Positions 22,731-33,054 of a stretch of 64,000 bases of DNA are shown in pieces. The notes beneath the pieces are model-generated. The model was not told the origin of the DNA and did not search any database. It worked only from the letters and a program-made list of their open reading frames with translations. The DNA is from Stropharia rugosoannulata (taxonomy: Eukaryota; Basidiomycota; Agaricomycetes; Agaricales; Strophariaceae): positions 2,232,001 through 2,296,000 of the forward strand of contig JANCIK010000007.1 in assembly GCA_028532985.1 (NCBI GenBank), in the 5' to 3' direction. The position numbers and the translations under genes are program-made. The stretch's first letter is position 1. Each line of letters starts with the position of its first letter.

Positions 22731-25135
22731 ATGCAGTCCCCATATACCAATCCCGGTGATAACAGCACCTTCAATAGCACCAATGTCTGGGCAGCCCGCG
22801 ACGTTGATATGAACATGGATGAAGAAGATTTAGTTCAGACCTCTTTAACACATATTTTCTCCACTCCTTCGAGTCCCATGTCTGCACACTTCCTTCTTAC
22901 AGATGCGCCCAGGGAGACAGATCTGACAGATGTTATTATTCATGCTCCCAGCGAAGCATCCGGACGGCGCCAGTATGATGACACTGACACATTTGAATAT
23001 GAGGTAGGGCGCTCATTCTCTTAGTGCTATAAATAGACCCTCATTAATTGTGCAGATGTCACTGCGGCAAAAGCGCGTAGCCATCAGTGGTCCGAGTCAG
23101 CGTGTTCTTGACGATGTAGGTGCTATTTTTTCCGACGCCTGGTATCATGATTATAATTACAATGGTTGCTCAGTTACGCAAGCGTGAGGAAATCTCAAGG
23201 CATAGAGCTGTTGAGAATGTTGTACGGGTGCGCAATAGAGAAGCAGAGATAGAGCAGCTCCGTCAACAGCATAGTGATGCCCTTCGCCAACATACTCTGG
23301 ACCAAGAAGTGGAAAGTGAAATGGCAGAACAGATTCTTCAGTATGAGAGGGAGGTGACGGCTTTGCGTGCAGAAAGATCAGAGCTGGTAAGTTAAGAATC
23401 ATGTTAGTGCGAAAAATTTACTAATATTTACTGCAGGAAAGTATTCTCCGTAGGGGCGAAGAGCAATTCGCTGAATTGAGAGCCTCAAATGAGGAGATGG
23501 TGGGTAGAAACTATTTTTTATTCTGAATATTCGCTAATTACACTCTTAGAAAGATGCAATGAATAAAATGGCTGCGGAATACGCCCGAGAGAAGGTTAGT
23601 AATGTATGATACATTTATAACTCCCTACTAATGCAACTGCTCTTGATGTAGGAGAGACAAAACAATGAGATACTAGTGCTTCGTCAGCGTCAACAGCAGT
23701 CTACCCAGACACAGCATCAGTCAGCGCAGGATAATTTATCCATCCCCACAGCAGGACTGCACCCTCCTGGTTTATCTCGCCGTGGAGCTCGCACAAGTAT
23801 CGGAGTTGTGCCACTCAGACCAGTAAATTTTCGCCCTCCAGTTACCCTGCAGACTTCCAGAGATTCACCAATGTGTGAGTAATCTGATTCTCTCGTGTAA
23901 CCGAGGTTTTCAAGAACAGTGTCATAGTAAGCGCTACCAATGACCAAGGCAGTATTGCAGATATCAAAATCGTTGTACAGGAGGTTCTTAATCAACTGAA
24001 CGTTGCTAGTGTCTCTGTTGAAAGCCCTGGAACACCACGAAAGCGTCGATCTCCCCGTACCCGTAATCAGAGAGCCATAGCCGAGCAGAAGAAGAAGTTA
24101 TCAAAAGAGAATGACTTAGCTTGGAGGGTAAGTCTATTAATCACAATATACTTTGAATTGACTCAATCCCATACATGCAGGATACTGTTCGCAACACATG
24201 GAAATGCTACTACGATGTCACAGACTTAGCCGACTTTGCTTTCTACGAGCCTGCGTCCGAACACCAGGTTGATGCATTTGAAACAGGACAACATGGCCCG
24301 GATGACTCGAATAGGCTCTACTTCGGGAAGGGATATGAGAGATGCCGTTGGAACAAGGTCATTATTGATCGGCTGTATGCTAGACTATGCGCAGAACGCG
24401 ACACAGACGAAACATGGGGCATTCCAGATGTTCCTCGTGACTATCTCACGGCACTTTTTAACAGTCAACTCAAGCGCTCACGCGAAGCATGGAGACTGGT
24501 GCAGGCGCGCCCAGACTTTGCAAACCAGCGTGTAGAGACTTCTGAAGAGATTGTCGAGCGGGTGGAGCAGTACACTAATGCACGCTTGGCTGCTGTAGGA
24601 TCGCAATCACGTCGCGAACGTGTAAGTGTTTTTCTCAGAGGTGTATATCAGAACTAAATGTACTCTACCATAGAAATTTCAGCGACGAGTCAAGGCCGTT
24701 GACAGGGTCATATGCTTGAAGTCAGATGCGCCGGACTTGGAGACTTGGAAGTACTTCCGAGAGCTACTCAAGAAGCTCTCAGTTGATGGCATGTCGTCCG
24801 AAGAAGAGGGTGTAGCAAAACTGGGTAACCTTAATGTTCCAGTCTTTTGCGTAAAGCTCTGCACGTGGAGACATCCCATTATTCGCGACTACCTCAAGTA
24901 CATTGACGAAGAATCTCAGAACCCAGCTATCAGACCGAGCCGTGGGAGCAAGCTCCACCCTCGTATACTTATTGATACCCCGAGCTTGTCAGCTCCTCCG
25001 ACCAATCTTCCAGAGAGTCTCTACGACGAGAAGTGGTTAAAACAGGAGGAAGAAACGAAGGGGCGACAGTGGATTGAGGATGAATTATTGGTTTCTCGTG
25101 AAGTTTTTGAATTGCTGCAATTTGTTGCACAGTAA
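22731..25135 (+). CDS. Coiled-coil protein with conserved DGMSSEEE block (cargo)
   Basis: A gene of about nine exons from the ATG at 22,731 to the TAA at 25,133-25,135. Many very small exons (for example the one encoding KDAMNKMAAEYAREK near 23,550) are separated by introns of about 50 nt. Order of parts: an acidic Ser/Thr-rich N terminus, a long coiled coil (RHRAVENVVRVRNREAEIE through ERQNNEILVLRQRQQQ), a Pro/Arg-rich linker, a basic block (KRRSPRTRNQRAIAEQKKK), then a folded C-terminal half with WNKVIIDRLYARLC and a conserved-looking end: DLETWKYFRELLKKL followed by VDGMSSEEEG and CTWRHPIIRDYLKYID. From memory, the (D)GMSSDE/EE plus WRxxxIxxxLxxID arrangement recurs in many Agaricomycete proteins near transposons. 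Function is unknown; the basic block and coiled coil suggest a DNA-associated oligomer. Confidence 0.68.
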
Positions 25136-26880
25136 GTAGTCTTCGTGTATAATTGTCCTATAGCTTCTATTACCACATGTAACTATATTCTACATATACA
25201 TCTGCGGCCGGTCCCAGAGCTTCAGTGAAACCGTCATTCCTAAGGTGAAGCACATTGTCCTCTCGGAATAATCTACAACTTAGGCACATTAGCATTCCGC
25301 AATAATCTGCGGACTCATGCGCACTGCGCTGCTTGCCCATGTTCACACCATGGGCCCCTCGGCACCTCGCACCTCTTGCACAGTGGACGTGTGTTCGCTG
25401 TCTTGCTCGGCACCTCGTGTGGTGCGCCGTCTTCGGCCCCGGCACAACACATTCTCTGCAACCACAGCGCTCGTGACACCCCTGGACGCACATACACGCA
25501 CGCCATCATGAGCGTGCCACAGTGCGCCTCTGAGCTCTTTCCGTACATGATGCCGCGGCCGCCGTGTCATGGTGTGTGGATGCAGGACATTCCCATACTG
25601 CTATTACAGCAGGGGCTGGACGAGCGGCATTAGGCATCCTGTATATCTCCAAGATAGGTGTACACAACAGACCAGCGCATGCCCTCGTGCAGGGGCTTGT
25701 CAGCTACTTTGCGGACCCAGCGAAGCACCCGTCTCTGGCACGCAAAATAATGCAGCACATGTGGATGCATGTGTTTGCATACACACAGGCGCAATACCTA
25801 TTCAGAGGGTCCAAGCCTCAAGAAGGCACTGGGCAAACACGCAGCTGTGTGTGTGACAGTGGCGCGGCGCACTGGGCCGGGTTGGGCGAGAGTTAGCGGG
25901 GAAAGTGGGTTAGAGGTTCCCACGCTGCCTGGGTTCATAGCGCGGGAGGCGGCGCATGCGCTGTGAACGCAGGGTGGCCCACAAGCTTGGGTGCATGATC
26001 CCGTGGTTTGACAACAATCCCAAGTCGTTCCTGGACGAAATTGCACATATGGACAGCGAGACTATCTCGCTGCAGCCGAAGAAAGCACGGACAGCATGCG
26101 GGGAGGAGAGACAGGGCGTATGTTGGGCGAGCTGTGGCGTGTCGGTAGACGAGTTCTCGGAGCACATGGGGTTATGGCAGGAGTGTTGCGGGCGGCTCTT
26201 CTTCACAATTGTTGTGGTGGGGGGCAGTTCGGGCAGGTGGATTGTGACAACACTCCTTGAGGGAGTGAAGTTCTTGACGGCGGAGCGGGCAGCACATGCA
26301 ACGGAGACGCTGATCCTGTGGCTGTGCAGCATGGCGGCCCCGCCTGGAACCCAGTTGTTCAAGGCATCCATGCACAGTATGGTGTTTTGTTCATTCACAC
26401 TTTTGCCCAATTTCTTGTTCCCTTGTACTATTGCTTGTTCCCTTGTACTATTGCTTGTTCCCTTGTACTATTGCTTGTTCCCTTGTACTATCTTTGCTAT
26501 TTGTATTTACTATAGGACAAAAACACTTCCCACCATTGTCCCACTGGAGTTAATAAGTATAAGTAAAGTATAAAGAAATATGAATGCTGTGCCAGATTGA
26601 TGTTATGAAACAAAGACATGTGCTATAGGAACACATTTCCTACGTGGTGCCGCATATGCAACCACACATCCGCACATGTATATCACAAAAAGACGTCTTT
26701 GTCCTAAGATAGAACCACCAGAAATGGATGTATTAATATACACAAATTCGCTACAGAAACACAATGGTACGGTAACAGGATCTGGACACTTGAATATTAT
26801 GTTTGAATATAGAATTGAAAGAAAAAAAACATATATATACAGGATAGGACGAGGATATACTACACACAAACCGACCCCAA
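25136..26880. other. Gap between cargo and transposase; eroded coding-like sequence
   Basis: 25,560-26,400 is GC-richer than its surroundings and has overlapping open frames on both strands, typical of eroded coding DNA. No frame can be joined into a gene or matched to a family. 26,414-26,490 is a minisatellite, and 26,500-26,880 is AT-rich. Confidence 0.35.
26414..26490. repeat. 20-bp minisatellite, four copies
   Basis: Unit CTTGTTCCCTTGTACTATTG repeats without interruption; the last copy lacks three bases. Confidence 0.9.
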
Positions 26881-28286
26881 TGTCTCAGAGAGAATATGCC
26901 TACTTCTGTACATGTGTCGTCCATCCAAATGGACATTATGTCCGAAATGCCTTGTGTGTTGCTCATAATCTGGAAATTAGGAACTACACACAACATCAGG
27001 TAAGCCCACTTTCTCGTGAGCAATGTGGTTATACTTAAGTATAGACAGGCATCCTCAACCAATGTCCGTAATGACCCTCCACAGCTCACATCGCATATTA
27101 CAGCACCAGGATCGCCCGATCATCTCGACAGTGCAGTGTCTAACCTTGCAAACATTCTGGGATCAGCATCACTTGCTGATGATTATTCTGATGCACAATT
27201 CACGCGCCCAATGGCACAGGCAGTACCTATAAGTGCTGTGCAGTCCAGTGTGTACAGTCTCCTGGAGAGTTGATTTCACGAGATGCAGCCAGCATTTTCT
27301 CAAACACGCTTGGGCGATGCCACGGAAATTATCCCACGACAACTTACCGCGCATGCGAGGAAACATGACATAATGCTTGATGCCATCGAGAAGGACGTAC
27401 TGGAAATAAAGAATACATTACGTGGGCTTGCGCAAACATTCGATGGCTCTACCACTCAGCAAGAGCAACTGGACAATATAGCTGGGTGCATCCGTTCTGC
27501 TGGTATTTCTTTAGCAGAGCACATTACAAATCCAACGGAAGAAGCCGCCATCTGCAAAGACACACTCTTGAACTTACTCAAGCGTGCAGACTCCCAGGTT
27601 AGCCAGCTTGGCGCAATAACTTCCAAAGGTGGCCAGGGCGCAACTTCCCCACTTTACGTTGATTCAAGTAAGGTACTATATTTAGCTCACATGTTTTGTG
27701 TCTAATAATAGTCATAGGTCGTATTTTTCAGAATCCTGTTAGTACCCTTGATACAATTGCACAGGTCACCCTTCTTCTTGGGTCTATTGCTCATTTTGTA
27801 ATGGGATTAAGTGGGAAAGCATGCGACTTCATTATTTCTACTGTTGTAATGGTAATTCAATTGACCATGGCGACAAATCTTCCTACACGCGAAAATAGCT
27901 CATTTACAACAAGTCAGGAAATTATATTGGACCAACTACCAACAAGCCTACTCTCAGCCCTGAGTCAATTTGACCTCAGTTCTCCTACAACAATCTATGC
28001 TGTCTGTCCATCTTGCCATTATACCCACCAGTCAACATATGACCGGGTCACAACACAGGTGCATTACCCCGAGCACTGTAACAACATGATTGTAGAGCAA
28101 GACGGCCGACGTTTATGTGGGGAAAAACTACTCGAGCTACGCAATGGATCCCAACAGCCTTTGAAACCCTTTGTATCAGCATCACTTCAGGACTATATCT
28201 CGCGAATATTATCAGATCCCGAAATCGAGGCAATGTGCAAAAAGGCATGTGACAACGCCATGGCTACTGTAACAAACCCACCACAT

Positions 28287-29340
28287 CAGGAAAACCACTT
28301 TTTTGAAAAGAGACTTTTTGAGACATCTATGTGTCTCTTGGGAAATTTAGTGTCTTTTTGAGACATCAATATGTCTTTTGGTGAATTTTATGCCTTTTTT
28401 ATACTTTTAAAGGTCTCCTAGAGACTTTAGGGAAATATGTAATTCTTCCAATGTCTTTTTAGGTCTTTTTATGTCTTTTAAAGTCTTTCAATTTTTTTAA
28501 GTATTTAAATGTATTGATGTAATTGTATAAATCTTTCTATGTCTCTAAAAGATTTTAAAAATGTCTCATAAAGTGTATTAAAAAGCTACAAAAAGACTCA
28601 AAAAGACATTTAAAGACATAAGAAACTAGGAAAAAATTGACTTATGAATAGCTATTGTCAACTATTACTTGTAATCTACATTGTAGGTCTTATATAAAAT
28701 ACATCTGAACATGACTAAATTCAATGACTTGTGATGTAACAAATTAATGTAGTCTAGAGCATTATCATCATATTTGACCTGCAGTGAGTCTATATACAAA
28801 GGCACATGGTGTAGGGGAAAGTATGCTGGTTTTAAGTCATGCATGAAGCTGTTGGTTCAATTCCTGGCAAATGCAAATTATTTCCACAACATAAGTTCCC
28901 CTTCTCATTGTACCCAAGTTAATGTGATGGTTTATTTGCCATTGTATGTCTATGTAATGTGCTGACTAATATAGTTACTTCATGACAAATCTTAAGTACA
29001 TTTAAATATACCTAATTACCTACTTACAAATACAAATACACTTACTAATACAATCTAATCTATGTAGTAGTGATTTGGCTAAGATGAGGTCATGTTTTTA
29101 ATGTTTTTATAAAGCAAAAATGTAACATTAAAAGACATTTAGAGACATCTAGAGACATTATGGACACATAAAAAGACAAAAAAGAGACTCCAAGAGACAT
29201 AAAAAAGTCTTTAAAAGTTTGATACCTGGAGACTTTGCTTTAAAAGTCTCCTAGAGACCCAGGTCTCCTGGGGTCTTTTTAAGTCTTTTTAAGTCTTTTC
29301 AAAAAATTAAAAGACTTTTTTCAAAAAAGTCTTTTTCCTG
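28287..29340. mobile_element. 1,054-bp AT-rich TIR element inserted in the transposase
   Basis: The ends are inverted repeats: CAGGAAAA-x2-ACTTTTTTGAAAA at the left and its reverse complement at the right, ending CCTG at 29,340. AT flanks both sides (28,285-28,286 and 29,341-29,342). Removing the element and one AT joins the transposase frames exactly (TNPPH to AANTNSIWD). The inner flanks are rich in AAGTCTTTT/AGAGACAT-type words in opposite orientations, making long imperfect inverted arms. No coding capacity is seen. It is a MITE-like non-autonomous element; its superfamily is unclear because a 2-bp AT duplication is unusual. Confidence 0.85.
28800..28875 (+). ncRNA. tRNA-like Pol III promoter (box A and box B) in the MITE core
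   Basis: TGGTGTAGGGG at 28,807-28,817 fits the box A consensus TRGYNNARNNG. GGTTCAATTCC at 28,854-28,864 fits box B (GGTTCGANTCC) at 10 of 11 positions. The 36 bp between them is the normal spacing. The acceptor and T-arm stems do not pair well, so this is not a working tRNA; it looks like a tRNA-derived SINE head or a decayed tRNA. Transcription is inferred only. Confidence 0.5.
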
Positions 29341-31582
29341 ATGCAGCCAACACAAACTCCATTTGGGACTCATCTTTCATGCGCTCTTTCCCAGGACCTA
29401 TCAATAACCAGCTGTTCATTGACCGGGGCAGTAGTGTACGGTTGGCTTTCTCTATGCACGTTGATTTCTTCAATCCAAAGACAACTCGACAGGCGGCGCA
29501 TCAAAGTCTGGGAATCATCACATTGGCTTTATTAAATCTCCCAGAAAATCTTCGGTATTCACCCGAGTTTATATTTCCTGTTGGAATTATTCCCGGACCC
29601 CGGGAGCCATTGCTGGATCAAATAAATCATTATATTCGTCCTGTTATTGAAGAAATGAAGGTTGGGTGGACGAGGGGCTATCACATCTCCAACACATCTG
29701 ATTCTCCGGTCTCTGGTGAACTAGTGAATACAGCACTTATTCTCTCAGTGAATGACCTACCTGCCGCGCGCAAAGTCTCTGGAATGGCAGGAACTAACTC
29801 GCATTTTTACTGTACAGTTTGCCAGTGTTATGATCAAGCGACCATGTATAATACTGACTTCAACTCCTGGCGTTATCGTGATGTTTCTCATCTGCGAAAA
29901 TGGGCCAAGGCTTGGCGTGATGCAGACACTCTTCAAAAAAGGGCTCAAATTGAAAAAGACCATGGTATTCGCTGGTCCGAACTCTGGAACCTGCCATATT
30001 GGAATCCGACACAGATGCTGGTTATCGATAGCATGCACTGTATCCTTGAAGGCCTCATTCACTATCACTGCCGCTACGTGCTTTGTTTGGATTCAAAAGA
30101 GGCTAAAGTAGTTGATCGAACTGGGGCATTCTCTTATCCGTGGACGGCTTACATTGATAACAAAAATCCACAATATTGTGATTTTAGTCGAAGGGACCAG
30201 AAGCAAATATTGGCCATCCACAACTTGCTAGAACGACCGTTTGGACAGATCCCCGACCTACTCGATACAGCAAAGCTTCGAAGGGGATTAATGGCAAAGA
30301 ACAAAAATGCATTGCTTTTTGTATCAGACGACCTTGACCTTCTCGAGAAACACGGGGAACATGTTGTGGCAACCACAAAGGAGCAGTTAGCAGACAGACT
30401 AATCGAATGGGTACGCTTTGTTTCTAATTTTATTGTGGATTTCCTTCAGCTAACAGACATATTAGAGACTCGACCTTCCATTAGTTTCAGATACACGTAC
30501 CCCGAAAACTTGTGATATGGAGACATTGACACATATTCAACATGTCATAAAGTCCACAGACACTCCATCTTGGATTCATTCAGTTCCACATAACTACGGA
30601 GAGGCATCAGCGGGAATAATTAAAGCTGGGGAATGGCGCATCTTAAGTACTGTTTATCTTCCAATTGCACTAACCACATTATGGGGGGACAAAGCTTTTG
30701 AGCAACAATCCCATTTCCTTCAAATACTCGACCATTCTATGGCCCTTTTTGAGGCAGTCACATTGCTTGTCAGAAATACTATGAGCGATGCAAGAGCAAA
30801 ACAATACTGTTTGCTCATCAAGGAGTGGGTGACCAATCTACATACCCTCCATCCTCACACCTTGGCCCACCGAAAACGACCCAATGTTCACGCCGCCTTT
30901 CATTTATATGAGTTTCTGGTTTTGTTCAGCCCTGTTATGTCCTGGTGGACTTTTCCATTTGAAAGGCTGATTGGAGTACTTCAAAGAATAAAAACAAATG
31001 ATAAAATTGGAGGTATGTCTGTTTTTGGAAGTTATTCTGTAAACAGTACCAGCTCACGCCGTCAATCTAGGGCCTATGGAACAGACTATATTTCAAACTT
31101 ATGGTCAAGGAGCGAATCTGCGTCGATGGTTACGCAGGCCCGACTGCCCGGAGGTCATAAAACAGTTCAAATTTCTGTTTGACAAAGCATTTTCGACCGA
31201 AGCCCATGCACCATCGAAAAGAACCAATGATGCAAGTCGTCTTCCAGTCGAAGTGGCACACTACAGGCACAATGGAATAAATTACTCGAGGGCAAGTACA
31301 CACATTGGCAATAGCTTGATTCTATACTACCTATACATTTAAGGATCGGGCGGTTGTGCTAAACTTGTCGCGGGTACGTATTGATATCAATCCGATCAGT
31401 ACCAAATTTGATGAGTGATTATAGGTCTAAAGTGAATGACATAGTACTTGTAAATGCATGTATGTTTTAACTGCTAAAATACAATATGTTATATTTTGCG
31501 TGCAGGGAATACTTACAAAGTGCCATGGAAGGCTGAGACATTACATTACTGAAATAAAATAAATGACAGATGTCTATCAAAC

Positions 31583-32366
31583 ACCCATAGGGATGAGGGC
31601 AGCAGACAGTGCGTCATGCCATCACAACCCAAAAGAGCACAGCGCCGGCACGTCCCTCGGCTAGGACGGTATGTGCACAACAATTAGAAGGTTACATTTT
31701 ACTTGTTCGGGTCCATCAAGCGCAGGCGGGGCCAGATACAGGTGCGTGAGAAGAACATGCGGCGCCGACCACCCTTGAGATGTAGCAGCCCGACGACGAG
31801 ACAATAGTCTTCCAGCGTTCGGACATTGTACGACCTACGGCATGTACTTACGTTGAAATAATACTGTTTTAATGGGTGGCGGAGCGGCACAACAATAGAT
31901 GGGTGTAGCGACCCGACGACTAGACAATAGTCGTCCAGCGTACGCTCGTCGTACGACCATCCTACACCCAATTTCAGTAGAATAAAAACTATGGGTTTTG
32001 GACATGTATTCAGACATGTGAAAAACTTGGACAATAACCTTGATCTGTTCTCGTGAAATATCATGAACAATTACTCAAACTTCAATCAAGTTTTCAGTCA
32101 GCATTAAGTTTTTAGTTTCTATTGAGTATTCTCTCAGGTAATATTCCGATTTTATTTCCCCATTTCAGGAAGTGAAAAACCTTAGATCTTTCTCATGTTT
32201 TCAGACATACTTAAAGGCGATCTATATCTTTTAACTTCTTTCTCTATTTATCTCAAGTATAAACTAACTATTTATTTACCAGTTTCTGTACAGCTAATAT
32301 TCTAATTAAAACTCCAAGTTTCTCCGACAGTTTCAGGTCACCTGAAAACCTCATGTTCCTGGGGTG
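31583..32366 (-). repeat. Right 784-bp terminal inverted repeat
   Basis: Reverse complement of 16,907-17,690, identical by eye except about one base near the inner edge. The near-identity of such long arms implies recent transposition or gene conversion. Confidence 0.92.
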
Positions 32367-32369
32367 TTT
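32367..32369. other. Target-site duplication (TTT), right
   Basis: TTT directly after GGGGTG; pairs with 16,904-16,906. Confidence 0.75.
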
Positions 32370-33014
32370 GTGCCCAACCTCGGTGCTCTGCCGACTTTCT
32401 CGCCCTAGCACCGTCTGTCACGTTCTTAGCTCTCACTCTTGCTCTCACCTCCCTTCTTTGTCAGCACTGCTTGATCCTGGTCAGGATGCACAGACCCCGG
32501 GCCGCTGTGGCCACTTGGAACATGAATACTCGATTTTTAAACGTCCGGCGAACGCTGTTTTGTGATCAAGTGCAAGGTAAACCTTGTTCTCGAGCCGGAT
32601 ACCCCGCGGCGAGCGCATTTTCATGCACATGGAGGATATGCTGCTGCACTCACTACGTTGTCCTGACAATCCAACTTTGTTATTTGGACGTCCTGTTAAT
32701 ACTGTTAATCGAGCATGCATACCACCAAAAAATTCCAGTCGATGCCATCCGGCGAGCAGACATGCAGGGGGAGAAAGAGGAGGGAATGGCATCGTAACAG
32801 TCATGGCAAGGGATGAGTAGCACACATGCGATGCGATAACCCAGGTACGCCCCTGTTTTCACAGAGCAACGACCCTTTCAGTGGTACACGTCCCAACACC
32901 TGTATGCAAGAGAAATTTCAACTTTTTTCCTGTGGCCAGCTCCGTAACACCTCCAGGACGACAGCTACGACGTGCAATGCAATGTAAAGCAATTCAAATC
33001 TAGATGCATACATA
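32370..33014. repeat. Dispersed repeat right of the large transposon
   Basis: No gene supported. The start (CCCAACCTCGGTGCTCTG) resembles blocks at 12,170 and 48,975. The last part, just before 33,015, is the outer flank of the repeat copy in which the next two elements are inserted (paralogue near 52,580). Confidence 0.45.
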
Positions 33015-33054
33015 ATTCATTTCGGGCACAGTAAAAAGGCAGTGTGGAGGTAAG

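Larger units (their letters stand above)
26881..31342 (+). pseudogene. CACTA/Plavaka (Tnp2-like) transposase, split by an inserted element
   Basis: Starts MSQREYAYFCTCVVHPNGHYV (a C/H zinc-finger-like start) at 26,881. A helical region follows, then from 27.7 kb a cysteine block, YAVCPSCHYTHQ...YPEHCNN...LCGEKLL, and KPFVSASLQDYISRILSDPEIE. The core at 29.38-30.40 kb matches fungal Tnp2/Plavaka transposases: NPKTTRQAAHQSLGIITLALLNLP, GIIPGPREPLLDQINHYIRP, DLPAARKVSGM, CTVCQC and WSELWNLPYWNPTQMLVIDSMHCILEGL. The tail exon contains MEQTIFQTYGQGANLRRWL. Damage: an in-frame TGA at 27,271-27,273; a 1,054-bp insertion at 28,287-29,340; and an exon junction near 30,410-30,520 that I could not place in frame. 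The exact C terminus is uncertain. Confidence 0.82.
16907..32366 (+). mobile_element. 15.46-kb CACTA/Plavaka-type transposon with 784-bp TIRs and cargo genes
   Basis: Both ends begin CACCCCAGGAACATGAGG, read inward. The left arm 16,907-17,690 and the right arm 31,583-32,366 are reverse complements: paired positions sum to 49,273 throughout, with no indel and only about one mismatch seen near the inner end. TTT precedes the left end (16,904-16,906) and follows the right end (32,367-32,369), a 3-bp target duplication. The CAC start, 3-bp duplication and Tnp2/Plavaka-like transposase inside (26.9-31.3 kb) all fit the CACTA (EnSpm-type) superfamily. The interior also carries a leftward WD40 gene and rightward genes at 19.7, 21.1 and 22.7 kb. 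The size is large and the arms are unusually long for the superfamily. A 1,054-bp element splits the transposase, so this copy would need help in trans. Confidence 0.9.

Noticed and set aside
25170..26573. Cluster of overlapping frames in a GC-rich patch of the large transposon
   Set aside because: No frame joins into a gene and no motif is recognisable; treated as eroded sequence.
28800..28875. A functional tRNA gene
   Set aside because: Acceptor, T-arm and anticodon stems do not pair convincingly although the promoter boxes are good.
28287..29340. Large intron in the transposase
   Set aside because: The borders are CAGG...CCTG with inverted ends and AT duplication, not GT...AG.
30149..30378. 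Leftward frames opposite the Tnp2-like core
   Set aside because: Antisense shadows of conserved transposase coding sequence.
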